A DNA stretch of 64,000 bases from Gyrodactylus bullatarudis (GCA_012064415.1 SSNU01000082.1:124001-188000); one strand, 5' to 3'; positions 1 through 12,372 are shown, numbered from the stretch's first letter. Translations and numbers: made by a program. Notes: generated from the sequence alone by a model not told the origin.

Positions 1-988
1 TCTCATTAAAATCTAATCTATTTCTGTAAAGTTGGATAGATGTGCTGTGTATTTTTAAAGACAAATAAAAAAAACATTGTTCATTGGAAATTTGGAAACC
101 AACTAAAAGAAATAGAGAGGAAAGAAAATAATGATTGACATCGGAACGTTCGCCCATCAGATTTATCTTTGAAATACAAAATTTTAATAATTATATTTTA
201 AATTTATTTAATGGAAAATATTAATAATTTGGGTTGGATAAATTTTATATTCTGTCAGTAAGTTGATTTGAAGATGAGAATTTAAAATTGCATCATCAAG
301 AAATCAATTATGAACTATATATAGGCCATAATCCAGACCATAAAGATAATGAATTTCTATAATGTTTAAAGATAATTCAAAAGCAAGACGAGACATCCTG
401 GTTTTCTATACATCAGCTCAAGATCCTTGAGCAGAATTAGTTTGAGTGGAAATTGATTGCGAAGTGTGCACCAACAACAAGCCAAAAAGTGCTAAATCAA
501 ATCAAATGTTCATCTCACCGTCTGAGTTTTAACCCGAGATTATTTCAGAATTTTCATAGAACCCATAATGTGAAAATATTTGCCCAAAAATATTACTAAT
601 GCAAGATCACATTGCGGGCTTTAATTCAATAAACTTTATAGTAACATTCATAACTTTCTTTATGTGTTCGTCTTCTTATAAGTAGACTATAATTTTTTAG
701 CATTTAAAAACCTATAAGGTCAAATAAAACCTGACCCAGATCAAGCTGAAGCATGAGAAAATTATTGAGATAGCAAAGTTAGTATCAGAAATCAAATACT
801 AAAAGATTTTTGATCAAAGTGTCTCTGTTCTCTTATGGGTTTGTAGAGGTTAATAGAGTTACATTAAAAAATGGTCGTATTATTCCATCACACACAGAAA
901 AGGAACACATTCGATAAACTCATTCAATCTTACCAATAATGTACATTTTTAATAAACATTGTTTATCAACTCTAATCTTCTAAAAACA
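1..988. other. Gene-poor AT-rich flank, nothing recognised
   Basis: No reading frame with recognisable protein similarity and no clear repeat boundary was seen. The stretch ends at the TA dinucleotide (989-990) that is the left target duplication of the transposon starting at 991. Confidence 0.5.
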
Positions 989-990
989 TA

Positions 991-1275
991 TAGTCGTTTC
1001 TCGAAATTAGAGGAGAAGTACTCGAAATTAGTAGAGAGCTATACAAAAAACGAAATAAGCATAGACGAAAAACATATATAATTATTCGAAATTGGTATAA
1101 TCCTTGTTCAAAATAAGTCCACACTTTGACATAATAGAGAGAATGCTTAATTACAGGTCTTGAGCTGTTCAAAATTAGTGAATAGCTTTACGTATTGGAC
1201 CATTGTTTATTCGTAATTAGTGCAGAATTATTCAATATTAGTGTTTCAACTGATCGAATTTAGGAGAATTAAAAT
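991..1275 (+). repeat. Left TIR with iterated ~21-bp motif
   Basis: The arm contains about nine variants of a core TTCGAAATTAG, beginning near 1001, 1022, 1050, 1085, 1107, 1168, 1210, 1231 and 1253. Several spacings are close to 21 bp or its multiples, about two helical turns, so the copies would lie on one face of the DNA. Known transposons use such arrays as transposase binding sites; that role here is inference. Confidence 0.8.
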
Positions 1276-1398
1276 TTTCTAATTATACAAGACTTTCCTC
1301 CAATAGAAATCAACTCATTGACTAATTTACTATTACTTGATGACTATTGGTCATTGACCAATTTGGGTCACATAGGTTACATTTTATATCCATCACAC

Positions 1399-2388
1399 AT
1401 GAACAGAGCTTTAATAGACAATTCGAAAGTTCAAATTGGTGTCAATATTCTAAACAACGATGGGGACATTGAAAATATAACGAGCTCACTAAACTCTTCT
1501 AAAAGTACAGCTCATGAGACTGGAAACTACCATGCTTATGAATGCGAAAAACGTGGACGCAAGGCTAAAACAATACCTCAAGAAACAAAGTCAAGATACC
1601 TTAATGAAATTAGGAATGATTGTTTGCTCACTCGACAAGAATTGAAAGAATCCCTCGAAATTTCAGATCTGCAATTGAATAAGCTATTTCAAGAATGTAA
1701 AGTTACCAGGAAACGAGTACGCGTTCTATATGAAGTGCAAGACGACGAGGAAACTATACATCAACGTAAAAATTATGCAAACTTGTTTTACACAGAAAAC
1801 CGCCAGAATATAAATGATCTTTATTTCCTGGATGAGACTGGTTTCAATATACACACACAAAAAGAATACGGTTGGAGTATAACAGGTAGATCATAATAAT
1901 CATAATCGTTCATTTTAGGTGAAAGCCCAGTTGTTTATACTGATCGAAGAAGAAGAAACAAAACATTGCTAATGGTCATTGGAATAAACAGAGTTCTAGA
2001 ATATGAAACCATGGACGGAGCTTGCAACAGTCGAATATTGCAAGAATTTATAGTTCAGAAATTGAATTTTTCTCTTCCAATGAATGCAACCTTGATAATG
2101 GATAATGTTATATTTCACAAATCTCATATCGTTCGGGCTTCTTTCAGAGAGGATATTATAGTGAAATTCTTACCTCGTTATTCCCCTCAGCTGAATCCAA
2201 TTGAACAAACCTTTTCTCAATTGAAAAGTATTTACAAAAGCTACAGAACACGAAACAACGTTGATCTCACAAACAATATTGAAATTTCAATAGCAAGAAT
2301 ACAAGACAACGATTTTTCTCCTTATTATGAAAATATGTTGAAATTCATGAGGAGAGCTCTTAGGGAAGAACCCTTTAGAGTAGATTGA
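1399..2388 (+). CDS. IS630-like DDE transposase, DD33E, two exons
   Basis: Coding is 1399-1885 joined to 1919-2388, giving 318 residues if the in-frame ATG at 1399 is used; the frame is open upstream to about 1318. The N-terminal half has a helix-turn-helix-like region starting RGRKAKTIPQETKSRY. The catalytic half shows the first Asp in FLDETGFNIH, the second in LIMDNVIFHKS and the Glu in PRYSPQLNPIE, the last being a hallmark of the IS630/Tc1/mariner fold. Exactly 33 residues lie between the second Asp and the Glu. The frame is interrupted by a TAA at about 1894, inside a 33-nt segment with GT...AG ends (1886-1918). Removing it restores ITGESPVVYT with no frame change. The gene lies centrally between the TIRs. 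Probably functional if that intron is spliced. Confidence 0.85.
1886..1918 (+). other. Candidate 33-nt GT-AG intron in the transposase
   Basis: The segment begins GTAGATCA and ends CATTTTAG. It carries an in-frame stop, and its length is a multiple of three, so removal keeps frame exactly at the start of the conserved GESP stretch. Introns of this size are at the short extreme for animals; schistosome micro-introns of roughly this length are known. A 33-bp insertion in a dead copy is the alternative. Confidence 0.6.
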
Positions 2389-2598
2389 ATATTTAATAAA
2401 AAGTTTATAAGGTTTATAACAAATAGTGTTTATTGAAACTTATTTATCAAAAATATAGACTATAAAGTTGATAAAATCCATTGATTGAAATATAATTTTC
2501 ATAAGAAAGAAGCTCTAACTATCTAAATAGATTTTTTTATCATTGAAAAGTTGTTATTTATGATTTAATCAATGAATTTAAGTCAATATATCGTAAAT

Positions 2599-2925
2599 AT
2601 TTTAATTCTCCTAAATTCGATCAGTTGAAACACTAATATTGAATAATTCTGCACTAATTACGAATAAACAATGGTCCAATACGTAAAGCTATTCACTAAT
2701 TTTGAACAGCTCAAGACCTGTAATTAAGCATTCTCTCTATTATGTCAAAGTGTGGACTTATTTTGAACAAGGATTATACCAATTTCGAATAATTATATAT
2801 GTTTTTCGTCTATGCTTATTTCGTTTTTTGTATAGCTATTCATTAATTTTGTACAGCTCTATATCAATTTTGTACAGCTCTCTACTAATTTCGAGTACTT
2901 CTCCTCTAATTTCGAGAAACAACTA
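2599..2925 (-). repeat. Right TIR with iterated motif, longer than the left arm
   Basis: This is the inverted copy of 991-1275. Between about 2834 and 2875 it carries additional tandem sub-units (ATTAATTTTGTACAGCTCT and a variant) missing from the left arm. That suggests expansion or contraction by slippage between the iterated units. Confidence 0.8.
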
Positions 2926-2927
2926 TA

Positions 2928-4113
2928 AAGAATTGATGATATTTTGAGGAACTCACATATTGTAATAAAGGTTTTTCTTACGAATATTTACCCCCTAAGT
3001 ATTATTTATCTCAACCTATCTAAATGTATAGAAATCACTTAGTGCATTCTGATTGGTCGAGATAATACTTAATTAAGAGCCAAATATTCGTGTTTCAATA
3101 AAAATAAGATGTTTCAACAGAAATATTTTTACTGTAATTTTGAATTTCAAAATTATCGAGTAGTCTATTAGAAAAAACAACATTTATCAAGAATTTTGAT
3201 TCTCGAGAATGATTTTATGGATACTTAAAGGTGGTGAAAAGTAAAATTATTCTTGTAATGCCCTTCATTACTGTTCAAGGTCAAACCTTTTATCGTATCA
3301 AACTTCAATTGTTAGAAATAAAAAAAAGTATCCATGAAATACGCAGAGTAATAAAAAAATTAGCATTCATAATTGAATGTTTTTTGCTATTCCTCAAACC
3401 GAAAAAGTGCTTTTCACGAATAAAGAATATTTTTACGGTTGCAGGAGTTGGTTTCATAAATTTATTCATTTCAATAAATTCTTCATGCCTAGAAAGTTGG
3501 TTGAAGGCAGATTATTCCAAAAGAAGTAAAAGTTTTGTCTTCTTTTTCTCTGTTTTGATTAATTGCCCATAGCACTTTCGAAGAAATGCATGCAACAGAA
3601 AAAGAATGGATAAAAATTCCTTGATTTACTGTATCTAAGGAAAATTTTATTTTAAAGATTTATTCAAACTATTACAAATTTCAAAGAATCAACTTTAATT
3701 TCGACATTCAGAAATTGCAGTCCTTATATCCAATGACAGAGATTAATAATTCATAAAGTTTTATTACATCGGAGAAGAAAAAATATCTTAGATCATACAT
3801 AACAATAGCTAAATAGGATTCCATTGCGTTCAACTTTTTTGACACCGAAAAAATAGTAAATTGAAATTTTTGATCTGAACAGATTCTGAACTGTTTCAAG
3901 AGAATTCAAAAGATAAATATTATTTATGGTCTATTCATGAATTAGCTAAAATAGAAGCCAAGATTTTTTTAGAAATAAATAGAAGCTCAAAATTGAATTA
4001 AAGCTAGATGACATGAAGAGGAGAATTATTTTTCTTCGGAATTTTTTAGATCCCATTATTAATTGAGCCAATAAGTTGTTGAAAAAAAAGCATTCTTAGA
4101 AGATTATTAGTAC
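2928..4113. other. Gene-poor interval with a small imperfect inverted repeat
   Basis: About 2975-3097 forms an imperfect inverted repeat: CGAATATTTA and AAGTATTATTTATCTC pair with GAGATAATACTT and AAATATTCG. It resembles a degraded small MITE. A 113-codon open frame at 3231-3572 (+) has no recognisable similarity and A/T-driven codon use; I do not call it a gene. Confidence 0.4.
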
Positions 4114-4566
4114 AGCTAGTTGACATGAAGATGAGAATTTACTATTTTTACAAAAATCTCGATATTTTTCTCCAGATTCACAGAAAAAAATAATATTTTG
4201 AATTCCAAAACGGAATGAGCTAGATTCAACCTGACCAAAATTAGACCGTTTTTCGATTTTCAAAAATATACTAAATATCCACTTTTTCCACTTTTGAACC
4301 CAAAATTTTTATCGATTTCGATGATTCGAAGCAGTTAGGTAATGATATTTGGGATCAACATTAGATAAAGAATTCGAATTCACCTGTAGAAGTTCACTGA
4401 AGTTCGTCATTACTGTGGGAAATCGAAACAATTGAATTTATCGATTATCCCGAAGGCAAATTATCCAAAATCTCGAAGTTTCACTTTTTCTCGGAAACAG
4501 TAAGTTCTTCGCTATTTTTATGGCCAAATTCGAATTCTTTGTCTAACGTTGATCCCAAATCATTGA
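4114..4566. repeat. Foldback family A, copy truncated on the right
   Basis: It starts AGCTAGTTGACATGAAG, the family terminal motif. Its two halves are inverted around a centre near 4450: the segment near 4351-4383 pairs with 4526-4561. The outer right arm is missing. The centre (AAGTTCACTGAAGTTCGTC, TTACTGTGGGAAATCGAA) closely matches the full-length copy at 42903-43605. Confidence 0.7.
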
Positions 4567-4833
4567 TCTTTTTATAAAAAGAATTTTATATGAGAAATAA
4601 ATATTTCGCCAGGTCTCATCAATCTCAAATCCTTGTTTGATTAAATAATATTCACAAACTTTTCATAGTTTAATGAATAAATAGTTAATGAACATAGGTA
4701 AAATTTATAAAACTTCCAATTGATGGAAAATCAAAAACTTCTCCATTCTTGATTTGTTCAAGTATAGATAAGAGAAGTACTAAAAATCAATTGGGCCAAG
4801 GTGATTGCAAGTCATGAAGTTGGTTCGTTTGGA

Positions 4834-5720
4834 TCTTGTTAATCTTGTTACTCTTGATAGTCTTAAGACTAGATCGAGATCTGCAAAATCGAATTGAAAT
4901 TTGTACACGTTCATTAAATCCTGAACTCTTGATCGGGTTTGTGACGAGTCCTTTCTTAGTTATGCTCGTATTCTTTTTGCACACTGAACATAATGAGAGG
5001 TATGTTTTAATCTGTTCTTGAGTAATATTATAAAATCTCGCGTCCAGATATTTCTTTAAAATGTCTCGCCCGGCATGTCCAAGACTTGTGTGATTAAAAT
5101 GAATTCTGTCAAAAATTTCGGTATCGACAAGGCCTTAACTAAGTGCAGTTATAAGCGTTTTAGATTTACGAATCGTGAAATTTATTTTAATTTGCAATTC
5201 AAGATGTCATGATAGCTTATCTTGCAACAATAAATGATTTTTCTACAATTCTCAACTAATTTTATATTTTTTAAAACTAATTTTGAGCTTTGGATTACTA
5301 ACTTAATATTTTGAAACTTGGTTATAAGTTTAACAAACTAGCCGGTTAAAATTGTATAGGAAGTTCCAAGTAGGCACCCTACACTATTAGATTGTTTAAA
5401 CGATAAACAAAGTGAAAGATTTAATGGAAATCAAAAGGATTATGAACCCGTATAATGATATCAGTTTGAAAAATTTAATTCAGTCAGCCAAACTTATTAC
5501 CAAGTATCAAGCTCAACAAACTATATTTTATAGCTAGTTAATCTTAAAACCTGGTAATAAGTTTATCAAGTTATGCCGTTAGTCTCAAGACTATCAGGTA
5601 GTCTTAAGACTATCAAAGATTTCAGTTAATCTTGTTACCGAGTAACAAGTTTAACAAACCATTCCGTTATTCTTAAGACTACCTGATAGTTTTAAGACTA
5701 TCAAGAGTAACAAGATTAAC
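4834..5720. repeat. Inverted-repeat element with TTAAGACT sub-units
   Basis: A perfect 23-bp inverted repeat, 4841-4863 against 5695-5717, brackets the region. Inside are two similar ~67-bp units (5547-5613 and 5637-5703), each with TAAGTTTATCAAG or CAAGTTTAACAAACC, then CCGTTA and two copies of a palindromic TCTTAAGACT-like motif; a weaker unit is near 5316-5350. No protein is encoded. It looks like a non-autonomous element with iterated internal motifs. Confidence 0.6.
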
Positions 5721-5917
5721 GGTAACAGATACATAGATTTGGGACCTCTCTCATTATGAAGAACTTTTCTCTTATTTTAAGTTCTGTTAGTTTTTAGTTC
5801 AGGCATTTGAATAAAATTTTGAAATTTTCTTCTTTTGCCTCACAACCGCATCTATCCAAATGTTTTTTATTGAAGATCAATTCTTAGAAGAGGTTGGAAG
5901 AAATAAGAAGTCAATTT

Positions 5918-6104
5918 CTTCGATTTCCCATTTTAATGACGAATTTCTGTGAGCTTCTTTCGAATTCGAATCAAATTTATAATTTTAATCCCAAACATCA
6001 GCATTTTATTGCTTCAAATCTTCGAAATCGAAAAGAATTTTGAGCTCATAGGTTCAAATATCTAGTTTTTTGTAAATTCTCGTCTTCGTATCAATTAGCT
6101 TGAA
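5918..6104. repeat. Foldback family A, right-half relic
   Basis: It contains the family interior (TTAATGACGAATTTCTGTGA and GCTTCAAATCTTCGAAATCG) and ends with a degraded terminal motif near TATCAATTAGCTT. The left half is absent. Confidence 0.5.
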
Positions 6105-7912
6105 TATTGAAGAAACGAATTCTGAAAAAATCTTTGAAGACTACTTGAATTAAATTTACATACATATTTTGAACGATTTTCACTGAAAAAAATTGCATGA
6201 TTAATTCTGCAACTCTAGAAACGATTTAGGTAATATGAACTTGTGCTCATTATACATGCGTTGATAATCTAAAAGAATACAGAAACTCAGAATCAAATCA
6301 TGTAAATTAAATAAAGATTCGCTGATAACTGTATTTATCTCTTCTCTCTAGAATCATTAACAATATCATAAAATCTAAAAACATTTATCTTGAACCCACA
6401 AAAAAAATCAAATCAGTTCTATAATAGATTGAATATTATAAGTAAAAAGTTCTCTTATTATCCTCTCCAATTAATAATTTAGAAGAAAGTATCAGAGAAT
6501 ATATATAAACTTTTTGCCGCTGTTAGAAACTACAAAAACATTCTATTGTTAATGAATTCTAAGCGGTTAGTGAAATTTCCATAATTATACTTACTTCCTA
6601 CCAATGGATGGGGATTACATACATATTGTTAGTAATAATTTAAATCTCAAGCATTGAATATATATAAAGAATCTACATTTTCAGATGAATAAGTCTTAGA
6701 ATTAGACAAGAGACAGGTTGAATTCCGCCCAAAAAGTGCTTCAATATAAAGTCGTCAAGCAATTTCCAATTGTCATTTAATTATACTTTGGTTTAACAAA
6801 ACCTTGCTTCTAATATTAGATAAACAAAATCTTCAAGATTTTTAAATTTCGTACGTTTATAAAACACTTTTAATTATATTTTTCCTTCTAAATGGTTAAA
6901 TTAGAAAAAATTAAAATATTTTTCATCACATAAAATATGATCAAATAGAATTTACAAAAATAAAAAAGGTTCAAAATTCTGTTATCTAAGATTAATTTAA
7001 AAATATAGCATGTCTAATTTTTCTGATTTTGGAAATAATTTTCTGGAAATTTATCTTTGATTATTATTTTTAAACCAAAAATTATTGTAGAACGTCATAA
7101 ACGGATAAAGTTTTAATACCCACCGAGTTCTACTAATTAGTCACTTGATTGGATCCTTAATTGAAAAGAAAGTAGCGTGATTGAATAAAGTACACATGAA
7201 CGTTTATTGCATCTTCTGTAAAAATTAAGAATAATATCATCCCTAGATTGAATTGTAAAGAAAGCAAATAAGAGATGTTCACGTTCAAATATGGTTAGTA
7301 ATCTTTTATTTGCAATTACAATAAAAAATTGTTCTCCTGAGATACACGCTGAAACAATATTATTATGAATATGAGTATTAATTTTAGTTGATAGTTTTTT
7401 TCATTATTAAATAACGATACATATCTCCATATGAGCTGTGTATAGCCTCAATGCCTGCAGAAAATTTATATTTTACTTGTTTTATCCTCTATAGAAAAAA
7501 AACAGAACTTACTCATTAGTACTGTGGGAAATTCAATTTTGCATTAATCCAATATTTGAACTAGGAGTTCTATTATATACTTTTGCTTGTCCATTTGGAA
7601 AGGTGGAATGAAATTAAACTATATAGAATGATTGATTGAAAAGATTTCTTAATACATTTCAGATGAGAGTGAAGCAGATAGATCAAAGAATTCGAATGAT
7701 GAGTAAAACCCAAAGATTAATTTACTTCCTACATGAAAATTTTTTAACGATTTTCTTTTAAATTATTTCAAAGTTTATCTTTTAATGATTCTTAAATGCG
7801 ATAAACAAAGTCCCGGAAAAGTGAAGAAGAGTAGGGTATAATGAAAAACTTCTAGGGACTAAATAAGTTGTCGAAAATACCTCGAATTTTTAAAAAGTTT
7901 ATCTAAAGCTAT
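6105..7912. other. Gene-poor interval, nothing recognised
   Basis: Read on both strands, the stretch shows only short AT-rich frames and no repeat boundary I can define. Confidence 0.4.
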
Positions 7913-8160
7913 TCTCGATGAATTTGGGAACTCATGATTTTTACAAAAATCTCATTTTTTCACGAAGGTATCGAAATTTTTGAAAGATATTTTGGTAACT
8001 GATTCAAAATGTATACTTTTACTGATTTGAGAAAAAAAATTTGAATAAAAGTATATTTGATTGTGTTTGTTTTGAGAAATAGACCTCTCTGCCAAAAAAT
8101 ATATCTTGACCATAAAAATTGCAATGTTATCATGGAGAAAAGTATCATGTTGAAATTCGT
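7913..8160. repeat. Dispersed repeat family C copy
   Basis: It begins around AGCTATTCTCGATGAATTTG and includes CTCATGATTTTTACAAAAAT and TGATTCAAAATGTATAC. Related copies lie near 56634-56770 and 61350-61405. An open frame on the minus strand (7960-8148) is entirely inside the repeat and is not called as a gene. Confidence 0.55.
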
Positions 8161-8921
8161 TGTTCTAGGATGCCTAAGAGAGGTTATAAGAAAATGTGCA
8201 TTACCATAATCTTTGAGGATATTACGTTTATATCTTTATAAATATCAGCAAAAATTATACTGTTCTCATTTCTAATAGTAAGTACTCTTGTGAATATGTT
8301 CAGAAAATTCAACCTACCCTATAGAAGAGGTCTAATTCAACTGGATAAATTTAATCTTTGATGTTCTTTTATCTGAAACTTTCTTCATCAGAACTTATCT
8401 GAAGAAAATAAAATACAATAAAAACTGATATCAATTCAATATTATTGGCCATCCCTACATGTAGGCCGATTTTTTCAAAATTTGTAAGCAAATCGGGATG
8501 TTTCGCTTCTGAAATTCAATAATTGAAGTTATCAACTGCTTCTAGCTTGAGCACAGCTTGGAATTATTCTGGAAAGAACATCTTTCTTAAAAATAAAAAG
8601 ATATTTTGATCTATAAATGGTAACTGAAATCTTCAATTTAAGACGCTTGTGTTCACAAAAAACTTCGGTATTCTTATTGAACCAGAAATGAAAAACTTTT
8701 TTAATCAATATGATAGATTCTTTTATCAATGGAAACGTTTCAAAAGTTTATTCGTTGATTGAAATTTTTTCATTCGAAAAAAACTGACACTTATCACATC
8801 GTCAACATGAGAATTTCCCTTGAAGTACATGCTGAAGAAAGAATTTCAATGCATGCACACTAAATCCGATAGTAAAAAACTGTTTATATCATCTAGAACT
8901 AGCCAATGTGAAGTTTCGTGA

Positions 8922-9080
8922 AAATCCTAAATTCCCATGTCCATATTAACTAAGGATGAAAATAACTTTTTTAACGAAAAACCAGCCTACTCAAGTACAG
9001 CTAGTTAATATGAAGATGGGAATTTGTTTTGACTTAAAAAAATCAAAGAGATGTAGATTTTGAGAATCGCCTCATCCTCG
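8922..9080. repeat. Foldback family B ends, tail to head
   Basis: A right-end motif (AAATTCCCATGTCCATATTA, near 8933-8952) is followed within about 50 bp by a left-end motif (AGCTAGTTAATATGAAGATG, near 9001). These look like two partial copies abutting, or a collapsed foldback. Confidence 0.45.
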
Positions 9081-11943
9081 TGTGAAAATCTAATTTTGAT
9101 TTTTTGAGATTGCTGTCTGGAAGCGATTTTTAAGAACGAGCGAAAGATTATTGGTGAATAAAGCTTGATTTGTATCGGTTCTCTTCAGACCAGACATCAA
9201 CAAGTATATGACTATTCAGTCTAAGCAATAGCAGTTATTCATCGAAGGTTCAAGAAGGGGAATTGAGTATGTTCACATGGCACTCTCAAGATATCTTTTA
9301 GGAAATCAGACAGCTTTTGTCGTCTAATAATTTCGATTTCTTGATCAATCTTTTCTGATTGTTGTGATCTTTCTCACTTTCGACTGAGTCTTATAAAACC
9401 TGGATTTCAAAATATCCTCATAAAATTCAGTGTCCTTTATCCAATAAGTAATCCAGTTGCAGATTTTAACCCTATCGAGATACGCAATAGAGGAAAAGAC
9501 TCAAAATTATTATAAAACGATGAGAATTTTATTCGAAAAAAATTCTTTTGATTCCATTTAAGAGAATCGATTTCCTACTGAATTTCCCATCTACTAATGA
9601 GTAGATGAAAACTAAAGTTAATCCTTTCAATTTGGTTGTATACTGAAGTATACAAATTTCAGTGAAAATCTCCCACTCCTGGTCCTGAAAGGGTCAACTG
9701 ATCTTTTATTATCAAAATTTAGATATCTCGTTGATACTTTCAGAAATTTTTAAAATTTGTTTAGTGTAAATCATAAAATAGATCATGTAATATTGTTTAG
9801 ACTTAAAATTATTAGTAATAATTTATGTCAAGAGGTGTAGAAATTTTAGATGAAATATTCTCAAGTTCCAAAATTAGTAATAATTTATTACTAATAATTT
9901 GGAATTTTCCAATCTCAAAGGGTTAATTTATAGCTGTGAAGAAAGAACCCTAATGATTTTGTAGTAGCAAAAGAGTTAAAGGACATATTCATGTACAAAA
10001 AAATTTAAAAAGTGAGCATCTTCTATGGAAAATTTGTTTGTTTCAACTAGTAGGAAAACGTTGAGAGTACGACAACTAAACTATTCCCAGTAGGAACAAT
10101 ATGCATATCTCTCACTATTTCTGGCCAAATATTATCTATGCATCAGGAGAATTTGTTTTTTTTTGGGATGCCATCAAATTGTCAGAATTTTAATGAGATT
10201 CTCTATTTGGTTTTTGTTATATTTTTTCATTATTCACTTGATTTATATTCACTACATTTGTTTAGTGAGAAAATTTATAAATTAAAAAAAAAACTAATTT
10301 TATTAATAACCTTTGTTCAAATGGGAATTTATGGACTACTATTTGAAAATTTGAATTCCGGCGAATTTCATTTTGGTTGAGAAGAACCTTAGTTGCCTTT
10401 CACTGACAAGATTGTTAGACATGAAATTTGTTGAAAGATATCGCAAGTTTTGAATCAGCATGGAAAACTTTTGAGAAAAATTTCACCCAGCGCATACTGT
10501 AAATCATTTCTACACTCATTATTTGCAAGAAAGATCCCTAATGTCTGATAGATGAAAAAATAAGTATTTTTTCTGCTTATTTATCATTAATGCTCTAAAA
10601 GAAAGATGTAATGCATATTAATAGCATGAACTATTACTTTGTTACGTACAGGTCTAGTTAGTATGATGACAGAGTAAAGAAAAGATCTAAACTGATCCAT
10701 CTTCAACAACCTGATTTATTTACATTCAACACAGGTAATACGAAAAAGTAATGTCCAAAGAAGGATTATATAACAATAGAATATTTTTGTCTGAAAAAAG
10801 TGAAACCCTTGGAGAAAGTAGAAAATGGAGAGACAAGAGAATAGAGTAAAGAGGGTGGTGGTTCTATGCGGAAGATAAAAAGGGATTTCTTACATGATGA
10901 TATGATTTATAACCCATTAATTTCAAAGTCAAAGATATTTTTTCATTTAGACATGTTTCCTTTATTTCCCCTACCAGGTCATAAAAAATTATTCAGTATT
11001 TTTTCTCTTTGATATCATCCATAATCATAGTATAAATGAATGAAATATAAATAGATCTCTTTTCTTAGCAGTTACTTCAAAATGATCAGAACATTACAAC
11101 AGATAATGCAAAACGAGGTCATTAAGAATGACACCAACTCCATGGCATTTTCTTAACAACCTTTAAAATAGTTAGAAATTATTTTTGAGCACTGTTGAAA
11201 GAACTGTTGAAAATTTTTTTGATTTTTGAAAAAGAGACAGAAATAGTTAAATAAACTGTAATTTACGACTTGATTCAGTCATAATGAATTATTAAGAAGC
11301 TTGTAAGAAACAATTAAAATCCTCTAAAGACTATAAATAGTTTTCATTGAAAAATTACTCACTCATTTTTTATCTTTTAAACTGTTTTTTATGATTAGAA
11401 TAGCATTGTAATTTAACACCAAAGTGTCAAGAGGTGTAGAAATTTTAGATGAAATATTCTCAAGTTCCAAAAGAAATGAATCATTCATATTGTGTTAGTT
11501 GAACTTGCTGAGAAAATAATTTGGTGACAAAATTATCCTTATTGGTGTTCTGTTCAACCCTTTTTCTCAATAATTCAAGTGCTTCAAAGATTCGAGAATA
11601 ATTCAATATAATTTCTTAGACTTTTTCTTAAACTAGTCATAAGTAAATGACGATCAAATTTTCCTTTTTCAAAATATTACTTTGCTTATTTCTTGACACT
11701 AATTTTTCATTTTCTTTTGATCTAAAGTTAGTTGATAATTTAAACAAAATCTCAAAAATATCCAGGAGTTACGAAAATGCTCCAAATTTTCTCTTTTTCA
11801 ATACTGTAAATTGGTCAAATACTACTATCTAAATTAGACAAAAACTTTGATTAGACTACACTTAGAAATTCACCATTCTTATGAAAATAACCCCAAAATA
11901 CAAAAAATGCTATTCTTTTAATACAGAAATACTGTCAAAAATA
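9081..11943. other. Gene-poor interval containing a 47-bp direct repeat
   Basis: The 47-bp segments at 9827-9873 and 11426-11472 are identical and in the same orientation, about 1.6 kb apart. Just after the first copy is a palindrome of 11-bp arms (9873-9883 and 9885-9895, ATTAGTAATAA). No gene is recognised; the open frames here are short and AT-driven. Confidence 0.5.
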
Positions 11944-12112
11944 CAGGTGAAGTCCCCGTTTTCTATCCCTCTCTGCCCAAAATGTAATTAGCATCTCGGT
12001 TGTATACCTAAACCAAGATTTTTCTTAACCAATGAGAGAACATGGAACCCTCAACCAATCAAATTTAAGCACAGTTATTTTTTGATTTCTAAGTAGGATT
12101 CCTGATGTGTTT
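11944..12112 (+). repeat. Left TIR of the pogo-like element, with CCAAT motifs
   Basis: The 169-bp arm is inverted at 15925-16093. It contains AACCAATGAGAGAACA and CAACCAATCAAA, two CCAAT motifs about 28 bp apart. Whether they act as promoter elements for an internal gene is inference. Confidence 0.75.
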
Positions 12113-12372
12113 CACATAAATAGCCTCAAATAATATTTTATGAAAAATATTTTTATGTAAAAGATTTAGTTATATAAAGATCTATCGTTTGATATGGTTT
12201 TCAGAATTCTAGCTTCAGAAATAAGAAAGTTTAAAAAATCTTCGTTTCGAACTATAAAATTACTGCCATTAAATGCAGAATTCAAAGTTTAGCACTTTCC
12301 TAGAATTTCATTCTGAAATATTATTCCGGGTTAAAACTAGACGGTTTTAAATTTGGATGCGTTCAATTTTAA

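Larger units (their letters stand above)
991..2925 (+). mobile_element. IS630/Tc1/mariner-type DNA transposon with long iterated TIRs
   Basis: The element is 1935 bp, flanked by TA on both sides (989-990 and 2926-2927). The left end starts TAGTCGTTTCTCGAAATTAG and the right end is its inverted copy with one substitution near the tip. The inverted repeats are long, about 285 bp on the left (991-1275) and 327 bp on the right (2599-2925). They enclose one transposase gene on the plus strand. The size difference comes from about 42 bp of extra sub-repeats in the right arm around 2834-2875. TA duplication plus the transposase type place it in the IS630-Tc1-mariner superfamily. Near-identical arms and an open gene suggest a young insertion. 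Confidence 0.9.

Noticed and set aside
2702..2947. 81-codon frame matching a frame at 972-1172 on the other strand
   Set aside because: Both are translations of the transposon's inverted terminal repeats.
4787..5021. Overlapping 60-codon frames on both strands
   Set aside because: Short, partly inside the inverted-repeat element, with no similarity to known proteins.
10138..10380. 80-codon hydrophobic frame
   Set aside because: AT-driven Phe/Leu/Tyr composition in non-coding sequence, no motif and no splice context.
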